Positions 12,071 through 23,491 are shown, numbered from the stretch's first letter. The stretch: 64,000 bases of DNA from Amyloporia xantha (GCA_036971615.1 JAYKKR010000049.1:1-64000); one strand, 5' to 3'. Notes: generated by a model from the letters alone, not told the origin. A program made the numbers and translations.

Positions 12071-14328
12071 ATGGACTACTTTACCCCGCTGCCCCCTAAT
12101 ATCCCCCTCGACCATTTCCTCGCCCTCCCCCGCCCCGACCATGGCCAGGCGGCCGTCGGCACACCCGACACGTCCACGCTCGCCGCGCACGACTTCGACG
12201 TGGACACCCGCACGGGCTTCATGCCCCCGCAGCCGCCGCTCGAACGCCTCCCCGAGCAGTGGGAGCCGTGGGAGGCCGCGCTGGACAACGCGCTCGCCGC
12301 TCGGCTGCGCCTGGCGGAGAAAAAGGACTTGACGGACGCGGATGAAGCGCGGTCGGAGCGGTGGCGGAGGCGGGTTACAGAGGTGAGTCTCGGGAACGTT
12401 GCGAGTGCTATGGGCAGTTTTTGCTACGCGCGGGAGAAGTCATCGTTCCCGCGCAGTCGGGTTATGTCACTTGGATTCGTACGGAAAGAATTGCACCAGC
12501 GGGGCCGAGGCCGGGTGTGCCAGACAAGCCGCTATGACTGACACACCGGTCTATGGCTGAATAAGCGTCCAGGCAGAGGCCATCTCGTCTGGATTTTGCT
12601 TTGTAAGTCCTACGCCTTCTTGGGACGGAGAGATCTTCCATTGGTCAGACATCATTCAGCCACCACGGAGCTCTTAAACGTCGCGGGCTCGCTGCTAGGA
12701 AATGTGACATCTTGGATGTCCCATTTGTCTAGAGAGCGGAAAGCAGATGTAGATGAACCATGCACGTCTGGGAGCAACTCTCACGGCTATGCGAGTTCCT
12801 CTGGTAGCGTGATCTTTGGACACGGATCAGGAAGAGCAGAGTCGGTCACGATCTTTTCATATCGAATGACGATCGGTTTACCATCTTCGAGAACCCTCGT
12901 GACGTATGAGTGTTCGTCTAAATCCTATGTCCATTCAAACCCCCTTGCACGAGGGATCAGCGTATCCCTTGAACTATTTCACTGAGAATGCATTTACTTT
13001 CGGCAACCTTTCCCAAGTAATTGGACCCGATGTGGGACATGGGCCACGGTTATATTATTGGCCTTTACCGCTGTGAATTTCTGCTCGTAGCACTCAATCT
13101 TTCTGTCATGAGTTTGTCGATTCAACGCTAACGGTACTCACGTTAGCTGGCGATACTTCCGACCGAAGACCTGAAGCGATCCGAACTTCTGCTCCGGAGA
13201 GCTCACCATGTCCTTGTGTGGCTGATGCATTTCTATGTGCACACGACACCCTTCACGGAATCCGAGATCCGTATTCCGCCCTGTATCACCGTCCCTCTGT
13301 TCCAGGTTTCAGCCCAGCTGCAACTCCCTCCCATCCTCACCTATTCCGATGACGTTTTATACAATTGGGCGTTCAAGAATCCGCCTCCTGAACAATCCCC
13401 CGTGCGGCCTCCTTCGCTGGACAACCTTCGCTGTCTGACACTTTTCACTGGCACGCGCGACGAGGAGGAATTTTACCTCGCCTCCGCGCGGATCGAGCTC
13501 CGCGGCGTGGAGGCGCTCAGCCTGATGCGTGCGACGATGGACGAGGCCTTCCTCGGCGACGCGACGGCCCTCCGCCGCATCACCACCTACCTGCACGCGC
13601 TCGCGAAGGTCATCGACGAGCTCACGACGATCCTCGCCGCGGTGCGCGAGGGCTGCGACCCGGAGACGTTCTACAACGACATCCGGCCGTGGTTCAAGGG
13701 CGCCGACGCGGACCCGAACCGCAAGTGGGTGTTCGAGGGCCTCGAGCTCGACCCCTCCCTCAAGCGGCCGGACGAGATGTCCGGCCCGAGTGCGGGCCAG
13801 AGCGCGCTCATCCACGCGCTCGACGTCTTCCTCGGCGTGGACAAGTACTCGCACACGAACTTCCTCCTCGAGAAACCCGTCCGCAAGACCGCGTCCGTGT
13901 CCGCCCCGGCGTCGCCATCCCCGGGCCCCTCCAGCTCGTCCAGTCCGCCCGCCACGGCGACGTTCAGCTCGGCGCCCGGGACGAGCACCGTGCCGTTCCT
14001 GACGCGCATGCAGTCGTACATGCCGCGGCACCACCGCGCGTTCCTGCGGCACCTCGCGGCGAGCCCGCGCCCGGTGCGTGCGCTCGTGGAGGCGGCGGAC
14101 GACGAGCGCCTGCGCGGGGCGTACAATGCGGCGGTCACCGCGCTGAAGGTGTTCCGCGACGCGCACGTGCGCATCGTCGCGGTGTATATCATGGGGCCGG
14201 CGAGGCGCGCGGGGGGCGGCCGCGCGCAGGGGCAGCGGGCGAAGGGGACGGGCGGGACGGATGCGTTCAAGTTCGTGCAGGGCGTGCGGGACCAGACGGC
14301 GGGGGCCCTCCTTCGGCGGGATCATTAG
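12071..14328 (+). CDS. IDO: Indoleamine 2,3-dioxygenase (IDO family)
   Basis: Two exons, 12071-12382 and 13147-14328, about 497 aa, phase-0 junction. IDO is a haem enzyme that opens the indole ring of tryptophan to N-formylkynurenine, the first step of the kynurenine and NAD pathway. Diagnostic segments in order: HVLVWLMHFYVH, QVSAQLQLPPILTYSDDVLYNW, FTGTRDEEEFYL, AREGCD-type VREGCDPETFYNDIRPW, GPSAGQSALIHALDVFLGV (about residue 317), MQSYMPRHHRAFL (about 397, containing the His aligned with the proximal haem ligand), and GTGGTDAFKFVQGVRDQT near the C-terminus. Length exceeds human IDO1 because of a proline-rich N-terminus and a Ser/Pro linker after about residue 345, both usual in fungal members. 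The 764-nt intron is very long for this genome. It heads the repeated IDO-kinase-YPI1 block. Confidence 0.92.
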
Positions 14329-14497
14329 ATGCGGATTTGTCGGGATCGCTGTGGCTATTCCGATCGTGCCACGGGCACTTCGGCGATGGGTGTACTTAAT
14401 GGTATTTAAATACTTCAATTACATGACTGATAGAGGACGGCCGCTACTACAGTATCCCGTGTTGTACATATATACATAGATGATGTAGATGCATCAT
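14329..14497. repeat. IDO-kinase spacer, shared with two other copies
   Basis: This spacer (GACTGATAGAGGACGG near 14,423) is recognisably repeated at 21,415-21,502 (GACTGGTAGAGGATGG) and at 17,574-17,652. At 21.4 kb it joins an IDO fragment to a kinase 3' end, as here. It marks the internal joint of the repeated unit. Confidence 0.75.
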
Positions 14498-16265
14498 TCA
14501 CCCGCTCTCTACTCCGCGCACCTCGTCGGCGATGACTGACACGACTGCCGCTACGTCTGGGCGGTCCTGGTATCGCTCTCGCCAGCAGGCTTCCATCAGG
14601 CCCCATATGGAATTGGAGAGACCGAGATGAGTGGCTTCCATCGGACGCTCAGGCCTCTGACCGTCAGTGACTTTATTGATGACTTCGGGATCTGAGATAT
14701 CGTGGAAAGGGACCCGACCAGTAAAGATCTTAAAAATGAGTATCTCAGTGTGATGCCTACACTGTGCAATCGGCCTTTGACTACTGACCTCCAGCATCAC
14801 CATGCCTAGCGCATATATGTCGCCTGCCTTCATGGGTCGGCCGTGGGACGCTCCGAACCGTCTTGGTTCAAACAACTCAGGTGGCGTCCAACGCGTGCTA
14901 CCTTTACCGGTGTATGTGATTGAAATCGCTTGCGATGAGATCAAGCTACGCATCACCATGGCCAAGCCGAAATCGACTAGACATGCACGTCCCGCACTGT
15001 TGACGAGGATATTTGCCTGAGGCATTATTCGTCAGTATATGTGAATCAAATCGCAAGTAACAATTGCTCCGTACACTCTTGAGGTCACCGTGGACTACCT
15101 GCATACTGTGTAGATATTGAAGCCCGGACACAATTTCAAAAAGCTATGGCAGCTATCGTCAGTCGTAGAACTAGTTATCAAAGATTTTGACATTACGAAT
15201 TTCAACCGATTTGCATCCTTTGCATTCGGTTTGTTAAGGTACTGAACAATATCACCATTATCCATCCAGGGAGAGAATATTCCGAAGTCGAAATGTGGAT
15301 TGCTCGTGACACCCAAAAATGGCAGGACATTGGGATGACTCAGGATCTTCCAATGAAGGATCTCACGTACACAAACCTAGATATTGGTTAATATCTACAA
15401 TAATGATCTGATGAGTCACCATAATCACTCGCCTTCTGTCGCTGTATTTCGCTGAAGTAATGTGATTCCGATAGACGGAAGACCTTCAAAGCAACACACT
15501 GATTTTCGTACTGACCGCGCCAGACATCCGCAAATCCCCCAAATGCCACTGGATGTTTACTGAGCGCTGTCACTGCTAGACCGGGTTTGCGACATGAGTC
15601 AGGAAGTTGTCCAGTGCGTGAACAGAGCTCTGCGAGGGCGACCTCTGCTCTTTGTTGAAGGGGCGAGCCGCTTGGTGTCAGCTTTATTACCTGGGACAAT
15701 ATCAAGGCACAGCTCCTTATAGCGCATCATGATCTTGCCTCTTACCAGAAAAAGGAGCTCTATGCAAGGACTTGCCTCTCTACCTCGTTCATTCTGCAAC
15801 CACTGGATTCCTCCCCGGTTTCCCAACAGCACTATAGCAGCACGGACAACGGTCCTCATTTCACTCGGTAAGTTACTAGGTAAGTCCTGTCATTTAGTTA
15901 AGAGTAAGTATAATGCGGAGTGGAGTAAGGCCCACACGTACGGCAGTGCCTAAATAATTGAAGTTAGGTTGGTGTTTGAGCGAATGACAGACCGCCAGAA
16001 GCGATTTCCTGAACCCTTCATATACATCACGCGAGGGATCTCCAAAGGCCCTAGCACCTACAGGGAGCCAGTCTGATACTTGCATTTCCGGCGCGTTGGA
16101 TTGTACACTGTGTACGAGGGAAGGACTCAGCTCATTCGGGGCTATCACCCACAATGACACCGACTGTGGCGTCAGTGCATTAGAATAGACAACATTATGA
16201 TAGACCGCACCATTGGCGTCAGTCAGCCCGTCGGCATCAAGATAATGAGTCCCGTTTCTGGTCAT
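14498..16265 (-). CDS. TKL-type protein kinase (kinase K3)
   Basis: Seven exons: 16265-15942, 15886-15746, 15690-15433, 15376-15197, 15143-15075, 15016-14789, 14728-14498, about 476 aa, all six introns phase 0. The N-terminal exon is variable and ends with EGFRKSLLAV. A second conserved exon (LPSEMRTVVRAAIVLLG, SPCIELL) follows. The kinase domain has AFGGFADVWRG, VALKVFRL, REILHWKILSHPNVLPFLG, YLHSMQVVHGDLKS, ANILVN and intact DFG (LVDFGLA). The activation segment end reads TPPELFEP instead of MAPELFxP. Catalytic Lys, Asp, Asn and DFG are all present, so it is probably active. Intron 3 needs a GC donor (AAG|GCGAGT). It is convergent with IDO. The ATG at 16265 was chosen over an upstream in-frame TTG. 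Confidence 0.85.
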
Positions 16266-16399
16266 ACTCTTCTGCACTCTGCAGAGCAAGGACAGAGTTG
16301 CTGAGGATTTCGTGCTCGAAACAAGGCGACAAAGGCAGGCTCAGTGTGAACACCCAACGTAAGATAAAGGACTAGCCCGTCGACAAGTCACGACTGCTC

Positions 16400-17242
16400 G
16401 GCGATTGCCTTACTCCTTGACTCCCTCGATTCTTCTAGGTGGATTTATTCGGAACAATGGGGAATGCATTCGGCCTAGACATATGTTCCTGGCGGAGGTT
16501 GTCTATACTCGCCCTCCCATTGTTCTCGCCCGGAGCATCTGTAACCAAGAAACTGGACCTCATAAGCTTTCTCTAGCCTGCTGCGTTTGATTAGTGTTCT
16601 CATAAAGCGTGTGGAATATATTTCTAAGCTGTAGATCGTTTCCCCTTACCTCTGAATAGACCTGAGTAGAAAAATCAACGAAACACTCAACGATTGGTCA
16701 TCAGCACCGGAGTGTTACAGTCACATCTTGACTTGCGTAAGAAACTCCGCGAGCTACATGAGGGCAGCGACGATAGATAGAAATCTGATCTGACATATAG
16801 TTGAATCGCTCCAAGTGTCGAAACGCCTTTGCCGCTCTGGTTTGTTGTTCACCGTATTTTATCGTATAATGAAAAGTAACCCTTCATGTATTCACTACAG
16901 TGAAAATGCTTTTGAGAGCCATCCATACGCAAAAAGGATTCCATGACCTACCGCGATAAGACTCCATCCAGAACACCGACTCAGCCCACATTACGACTCC
17001 ATGCCTCGAGGAGTTTATAAATCTATAATTTCGACTGAATACCGAGAGACGAAGCAAGACTTCATAGCTGAGTACTGGTCTCCAACGTCCATAACATTAA
17101 GACACAGGAGTCCCCCGTCAGTACCATGAGCACAGCTGTGATTCTTACTCTCAACATCACGACCACATTGAGGGATAGCCAGTGTATTGAAACCCATGAG
17201 CTGAAATGAGTAATAATGTAATACAGAGGATAGACGTCTAAG
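16400..17242. repeat. Upstream segment duplicated from or with 23.48-24.34 kb
   Basis: Long blocks here align by eye with the region upstream of kinase K5, for example GCATTCGGCCTAGACATATG at 16,465 against GCGTTCGGCCTAGACATGTG, and CGCGAGCTACATGAGG at about 16,748. It includes a frameshifted copy of the 68-aa open frame at 23,492-23,698. Read on the minus strand from 16,602, an extra T in GGTTACAG shifts the frame and a stop truncates it. Confidence 0.7.
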
Positions 17243-17573
17243 ATGGCAGTTGGCCAGAGGCAACGTAGTGGATTCAGCGACCGAATAGGCGCTCTATACA
17301 CTCTGAGGGTTCCGTCGCGACCCGATCCCCAGGACCATTATAATATGCAACCGCCTGCCTCAAGCTTGCCTAGAGAGGGCGATTCTACACACGGTGGCAG
17401 CGTGAATTCAATGGACAGGTTGTGTCTGCGACTCGGGCATTGTTCGCAATCGGCCACATGTTACTTGGAGAGACAATACAACATTCGAAAACGAGGATGC
17501 AGATCTAGGAACTTGAAAGAAGTCTTCCAAGAGTACGCTCGGAGATCATCAGACGGTCTTGCACCTGGATGTA
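17243..17573 (+). pseudogene. Degenerate YPI1 5'-part copy
   Basis: Matches the first exon and promoter-proximal part of YPI1 at about 24,290-24,780. Shared stretches include CGCAATCGGCCACA, GGAGAGACAA/GGAGAGACGA and AAGAAGTCTTCCAAGAGTAC. Reading frames are disrupted and the exon-2 coding part (CCIYHK onward) is absent. At about 17,570 the homology switches abruptly to the IDO-kinase spacer sequence. That makes this a duplication breakpoint rather than a separately inserted gene. Confidence 0.75.
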
Positions 17574-17652
17574 TGACTGGTAGAGGACGGCTGCTACTAT
17601 CCCGTATTGTATAGATACATACTAGGTGATGCAGGTCCATCATTCACCTGCT

Positions 17653-19625
17653 CTATACTCCGCGCACCTCGTTGGCGAGGATTGATACCACTATCCCAAT
17701 GCTTGGGCGGTTCCAGGATTGCTGGCACCAGCACGATACCATCAGACTCCAAATTCTTTGAGAGAGACCGAGCTGAGCCGCATCCATCGGATACTCGGGC
17801 CTCTGACCTTTGGTGACTTTGCGCATAACTTGTACATCTGAATTATTGTGGAAAGGCTCACGACCAGTAAAGATCTTATAATGAATATCTGAGTGTGATG
17901 CCTACAGTATGACATCAACCTCAAACTACTGACCTCCAGCATCACCATGCCCAATGCATAAATGTCGCTCTCCTTTGTCAATTGGAAGCTGCCCGTCCCG
18001 AATTCTTCTGGATCAAGGAGCTCAGGCGCCATCCAACGCATTGTGCCTTTACTGGTGTTTGAAGTTGTAATTGTCTGTGATGTAGTCAAGTCACGCATCA
18101 CCGCGGCCAGGCCAAAATCGACTAGACATGCTCGTCCCGCATTGTCGACAAGAATATTTCCCTAGGATATTAATCGTCAATATACACTGAGACCGTAGGT
18201 AACGACGGTTCCATACACCCTTGAGGTCACCATGAACCATGCCCATGTGATGTAGGTATTGAACCCCGGACGCAACATCAAGGAGCTATGGCAGTTATAG
18301 TCATGACACGGAACCACTATAGAGTGTTTCGACATTACCAGTTGCGGTCGTGTTCTACGCGGCCCTTGTTCCAGATGCTGACGAATATTTCCGTGTGCCA
18401 TCCAAGGCGACACCATACAGAAACCGAATTCTGGGCTGCACATAACGCCCAGAAACGACACGACGTTGAGATGGGAAAGGTTCATCCAATGAAGAACCTC
18501 GCGTACGAAACCCTACAACTTTGTTATAAACTGCAACAGGGTCAGGTAAAGCACCACAATTACTCGCCTTATAAATCTTCTGGACGTCATCCTTTGCACT
18601 TAGTCGGAAGACTTTCAAAGCGACACGCCGATCTTCAAATTGGCCACACCAATCTGAATATTGACCACAATAGATATCTGCATAGCCCCCAAACGCCTCT
18701 GCATTGTTGCCAATGCCTGTCACTGATGTGAATGATATGTTACACCTCTGTGGAAGCAATGTGTTGCGTGAGCAGAGCTCTATTAGGACTTTTAATGCTT
18801 TCCACTGGATTTGAGACTGGGTGGCTGGTGCCATCGCTACTAACTAGGGTATTATTCAGTGATAGATCTTCGAACTAGATCATTATGCTGCCTCTCACCA
18901 GGTCAAGGAGTTCGATGCAAGAAACGGCGTTTTGATTTTGTAGACTGATGAGCCACGACATACCGGTATCGGTATTCAACAATGCTGTAGCAGTACGGAG
19001 AAGGTTCCCCGTTTCAGCGGGTAAGCCCTATCGTTTAGTTAGGAGCAATTATGACAGATGCTGGCCTGAGGTCTAGACGCACGATAGGGAAGGGAAAAAT
19101 TGGAACAACTTGCTGTGAGCTAAAAGTTATGAAGTTATAAACTCCTAACAACCATATCTTAAATCCTTCATCTACAATTCCACGTCTCGCGTCTCTCCAG
19201 GGCTGAGCACCCACAACAGCCGGGTTTGACATTTGCAGGCTCGGCGGTTTATCTTCCTGCCAGTGCTGCCATGGCATCGCGCCAGGCGCATTGGATTGCG
19301 TATTGTACATGGAGGATGACGGCAACTCATTCCTCCCTGTCGGCCACGATGTCGATGGCTGGATTGTTGTGCCCATAGGAGGAGGGTAGGAGGGGAATCC
19401 ATTCGCAACTGTCGTCTGCGGCGGTGATACCGGCGGATATAGAAGCGATGATGTCGGAGGAAAAAGCATAGAGGAGGTAGAGGGCCCCATCCACTGCGAC
19501 ACCGACGAGGATGTTGTGCCAGAGGGGTAGGAAGAGGGCTGGTCAGTGCGACGATACGCCGTACCATTGGCTTCAAAAGACTGTGACCTGTTGCCACCAT
19601 AGTAATGCACACCATTTAGATCCAT
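17653..19625 (-). CDS. TKL-type protein kinase (kinase K4)
   Basis: Seven exons: 19625-19083, 19027-18899, 18843-18568, 18512-18339, 18285-18217, 18161-17934, 17874-17653, about 546 aa, all introns phase 0. The first exon encodes a Ser/Pro/Thr-rich tail of about 180 residues (repeated YPP and PPT-like stretches), much longer than in K3 or K5 and probably disordered. The kinase core has AFGGYADIYCGQY, an extra ten or so residues before VALKVFRL, REVLHWMNLSHLNVVSFLG, YLHHMGMVHGDLKG, GNILVD, LVDFGLAAVM and MAPELLDPE. All key catalytic residues are intact. The phase-0 GC-AG intron 3 (AAG|GCGAGT) is shared with K2, K3 and K5. It is the middle copy of the tandem block. Confidence 0.83.
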
Positions 19626-20482
19626 AGTTCAGTTTGTCGGCCAAGGACAATGTTGGCGAGGATGCTGGACGGAGGTTGGGCGAGACGATCGAATAATTGT
19701 GCAAGGATTTTACGAGTTGGAAACACGCACGAGCAATGCGGCAACATAAAGCCTGGCGGCTCGATGCTTCCATGCAACGATATCCAGGTCTTCTCGATAG
19801 ATGAATTGCTCCAGCCAATGGTCGACAATCGCCTGACCATTTACTACCTCCGACCACCATGCTGATTGTATTCGGCACACGTAGGAATGCGAACGGCGTT
19901 GACACATGTTTCTGCGAAGTTGATACAGTTAATACTTACTCTGAAGTCTTCTTGCGCTGCTTCCCTCGTCTTCGTTTAGAACTTCTGCTTCCTGTACCTG
20001 GATCCATCGACCTTTTCCGGGTTCCTCCTGCACGGTGTTTTCACAGCGTGCGGAACGAACTTCCACCCGAATACCGCCACGATTGGATACACACTATCTA
20101 CCCCGGCTCAGGTGCCGCCCATCTGCCTCTGTAATCGGCACTTGTCTGGACAAAGAGGACCTGAAGGCGCTGCGCGATGCGCTCGTTGTGAGTCTGAATA
20201 AACCACGTGTAGAAGCTCTGGAAGTTATATGAGGACAGCAGACTCGATGGATACCAAGGGGTTATCTCGCACCGTGTGATGGAGGATAAGGATTCATAGA
20301 CACAGCGGGGGACAATCGTAAAATAGATTGAATCGACACTTTTCTCGCAACGGTTCTGGACGCTAAACCCGCTGCGAGGCGGTTGATCGACAAAGAGCCC
20401 AAGCCCCACCTTGGTACGTGCCACCACGCCGCTCTTCAAAGTGTCGCAGCCGAGATCGCTCCTACCCAATGGAAACTAATTA
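19626..20482 (-). other. Kinase-upstream segment with possible coding frames
   Basis: About 19,860-20,060 resembles the segment upstream of K5. On the minus strand it has TPFAFLRVPNT where K5's upstream frame has RPNAFPLVPNT, and a basic KRRRGKQRKK run just before it. From 20,469 to 20,098 (minus) there is an uninterrupted 123-codon frame with balanced composition (CEKSVDSIYFT, WYPSSLLSSYNFQSFYTW) that looks protein-like. I do not recognise it and cannot place a start or introns. Confidence 0.3.
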
Positions 20483-20705
20483 AACTCGGATTCTGATTCA
20501 TCGAGTAGTTGTGGGCGTCGCCGATGCAGACACCATCACCACATCACCACCATACCTCAAGCAGTGGCAGCGACGGACTGACCATGAGGAACACTGATGG
20601 TAGCGGAGCCGGAATTAGATGATAGTTCGGACGAGCCGAACGTGTACGAGCGAGTATCCGGAGGAACTTGGAGGAAGTCGCCCAAGAAGGGGTGATAATC
20701 CACAT
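20483..20705 (+). pseudogene. Truncated YPI1 exon-2 copy
   Basis: Corresponds to YPI1 exon 2 from the Asp/Ser run onward. It has GACTCGGATTC-type acid codons, a CACCATCACCACATCACCAC histidine run, ATGAGGAACACTGATGG, and GACGAGCCGAACGTGTACGAG. An early stop follows the GAG(C/G)G stretch. Homology ends near 20,700, where IDO-like sequence begins without spacer. Confidence 0.8.
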
Positions 20706-21325
20706 GTACATCCGGACGTGGTTCAAAGGTCACCCGACGCGGACTCGAACCGCAAGTGGGTGTTTGAGGACCTCGAGCTCGGGCCCCACCCTCAAGCGGC
20801 CGCTCGAGCTGTCTGGCCTGAGTTCGCCCATCCACGCGCTCGACGTCTTCCTCGGCGTGGATAAGTACTCACACATGAATTTACTCCTCAAGAAACCCAT
20901 CCACAAGACCGCGTCCACCGTCGCCCGTGCCGGACCCTCCAGCTCATCCGCGCCAGCTACGGCAACATTCAGCTCGACGCCAGAGACGAACACCGTGGCG
21001 CATGCAGTTGTACATGCCGCAGCACCACCAGTGCGTTCCTGCGCCACCTCGCGGCGAGCCCGCGCGCGGTGCGTGCGCTCATGGAGGCGGCGGACGACGA
21101 GCGGTGCGCGAGGCGCACATTCAATGCGGCGGTCACGGCGGCGCTGAGGTTGTTCCGCGACGCGCATGTGCGCATCGTCGTGGTGTATATCATGGGACCG
21201 GGGAGGTGCGCAGGGGCGGTGCGCAGGGGCAGCGGGCGAAGGGGACGGGCGGGACGGATGCGTTCAAGTTCGTGCAGGGTGTGCGGGACCAGACGGCGGG
21301 CGCCCTCCTTGGGCGGGATCATTAG
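20706..21325 (+). pseudogene. Broken 3' half of an IDO gene
   Basis: Homologous to IDO from the DIRPWFKG codons (about 13,680) to the stop cod­on. Pieces appear in different frames: WFKGH, then HALDVFLGVDKYSHMN, and finally GTGGTDAFKFVQGVRDQT with the same terminal RDH. Several small indels separate them, including loss of bases in the HRAF haem-ligand region. There is no start or 5' half. It is followed by the same IDO-kinase spacer as the intact copy. Confidence 0.88.
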
Positions 21326-21502
21326 ACGCGGGTTTGTCGGGATCACTGCGGCTATTACGGCCACGGGCACTTCGGTAACTGGTGTACTCAATGGTATTTA
21401 AATATCGTCCGGCTGCATGACTGGTAGAGGATGGCTGCTGCTATCCCCTATTGTACCTATTGTACGAATACATACTTTACATAGATGGTGTAGATGCATT
21501 AT

Positions 21503-23308
21503 TCACCTGCTCTGTGCTCCGCGCACCTCGTCGGCGATGACTGACACGACTGTCGCTATGTCGGGGCGGTCCTGGTATCGCTCCCGCCAGCAGGCTTTCA
21601 TCAGACCCCATATTGAATCGGAGAGACCGAGACGAGTCGCATTCGACGGACGCTCAGGCCTCTGACCGTTAGTGACTTGATAAATAACTTGGGGATCCGA
21701 ACTACCACGGAAAGGAATCCGACCAGTAAAGATCTTCAAATGAGTATCAGTGTGGTACCTACAATAGGGCCTCAACCTTTAGCTACTAACCTCCAGCATC
21801 ACCATGCTTAGCGCATATATGTCGCTTTCCTTCGTATGTCGGTCGTTGGCTGCTCCGAACCGTTCTGGATGAAATAACTCAGGTGCCATCCAACGTGTAC
21901 TGCCTCCACTAGTGTATGAAGTTGAAGTAGTCTGTGATGTAGTCAGAGTACGAATCACCACGGCCAATCCGAAATCGACTAGGCATGCATGTCCCCCACT
22001 GTTGATAAGAATATTTGCCTTAATTATTAGACGTCAGTATGTCCTGAAAAGACCGCTAGCAAAATTTGTTCCGTACACCCTTGAGGTCACCATGTACAAT
22101 TTGCATAAGACGTAGGTATTGAACCCCTGACGCAATTTCAAGAAGCTGTGGCAGCTATCAATATGATACAGAACCAATTATCGAAGATTTTCACATTACC
22201 AAATTCAGTCGATTTGCGTTGGGTCTTATCTTGAGATACTGGATGATATCTCCGTTATCCATCCAGGGAGACATCATGCAAAATTTGAATGGTGGGCCGA
22301 TCATGACGCCCAGTAACGGCAGGATGTTGGGATGGGACAGGTTCTTCCAATAAATAACTTCATGTATAAAAGCCTGAAACTTGGTCAGTCTGTAAGAATG
22401 ATATGGATAGTCACCATAATTACTCGCCTTCCGCACCTTCTGGACGTCATCCGATTCAGATAAACGGATATCTTTCAAAGCAACAAGCTGATTTTTATAT
22501 TGACCGCGCCAGACATCTGCAAATCCTCCAGAAGTCGCTGGATTTGCGCCGTTCTTTTTCACAGCTGTACTGGGTATAATATACGAGCGAGGAAGCAGTT
22601 CAACCCGTGAACAGAGCCTTTCGAGGATGTTTAATGCTCTCCGTTGAACTTCTCGGTTGCCGCTTTGTGACGCTACAACCTGGGGTCCAATTAACGCATA
22701 GGTTTATGAAGTGGATCACAATATTGTCTCTCACCAGGTCAAGGAGCTCTATGCAAGAAGCCGCGTTCCTATCTTGTAGACTCAGCATCCAGTTCCTGCC
22801 ATTCTGGTCACCCAACAGCACTATAGTAACACGGACAGCGGTCCTCATTTCATCCGATAAGTTATTAGGTAAGTTCTATCATTTCTTCAGGAGTGACTAA
22901 AATCTAGAAGAGACTGATGCCCACACGCACAGGAGAGGTCAAAGGATTGGAGCCAGCTTGACCTTTAATCCTATTATAAGCCGCCAGTAGCAATTTCGTG
23001 AACCCTTCATCTGCACCTCCTCGCCTGGTACCTTCAAGTTGAAGGAACCGTGCACCTGCGACAGGCTGATTTGATGGCTGAGGCCTCGGGGGCTGACGCG
23101 CCAATTGCCGTGGCGTCGCGTCTGGCGTATTGGATGGTAGACTGTATATGAGGGGCAGAATGAGCTCACTCGCACGCCTCGTCCGCGACGACAACGACGG
23201 TGGTGTCACCCCTGCATTTGGGTAGGCACTGTTGAGATATACTGCACTATCGATCACAAAATTGTCGAACTCGTTGGCACCATGATAAGGTATCGCATTT
23301 CTGGCCAT
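21503..23308 (-). CDS. TKL-type protein kinase (kinase K5)
   Basis: Seven exons: 23308-22931, 22875-22735, 22679-22428, 22373-22200, 22145-22077, 22018-21791, 21733-21503, about 490 aa, all introns phase 0. Closest by eye to K3: first-exon start MARNAIPYHG against MTRNGTHYLD, EGFTKLLLAAYN, and LSDEMRTAVRVTIVLLG. The kinase domain has SGGFADVWRG, VALKDIRLSESDDVQKV, HEVIYWKNLSHPNILPLLG, YLRLMQIVHGDLKG, ANILIN, LVDFGLAVV, MAPELFHPE and the C-lobe GLSDSIWGLMKACW. Catalytic residues are intact. Intron 3 requires a GC donor. The ATG at 23308 aligns with K3's start; an upstream in-frame GTG is ignored. Confidence 0.87.
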
Positions 23309-23402
23309 GCTCTTCTGCACCCCTAGAGTAAGCTAGGATGTCGAGCTCGTATTAGAAGAAGGAAACGAAAAGCTGTGCGGAATCTGCGAGAAAAGCGACA
23401 AT

Positions 23403-23415
23403 GGGGGGGGGGGGG
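23403..23415 (+). repeat. Poly-G run, 13 bases
   Basis: An uninterrupted guanine homopolymer lies 95 bp upstream of the K5 start. The corresponding K3 flank lacks it, so it arose or expanded after duplication. Such runs also invite sequencing-length error. Confidence 0.9.
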
Positions 23416-23491
23416 CGAGGCGTGATGTCCTACCACAAGATAGAGGGCTTGCCTGTAGACGACTCGCTCAGACGACTGCTCGGCGATCGCC

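Noticed and set aside
13357..14418. 353-codon minus-strand open frame opposite IDO
   Set aside because: Arg/Val/Glu-rich composition typical of the antisense of a GC-rich gene. The plus strand encodes a clear dioxygenase.
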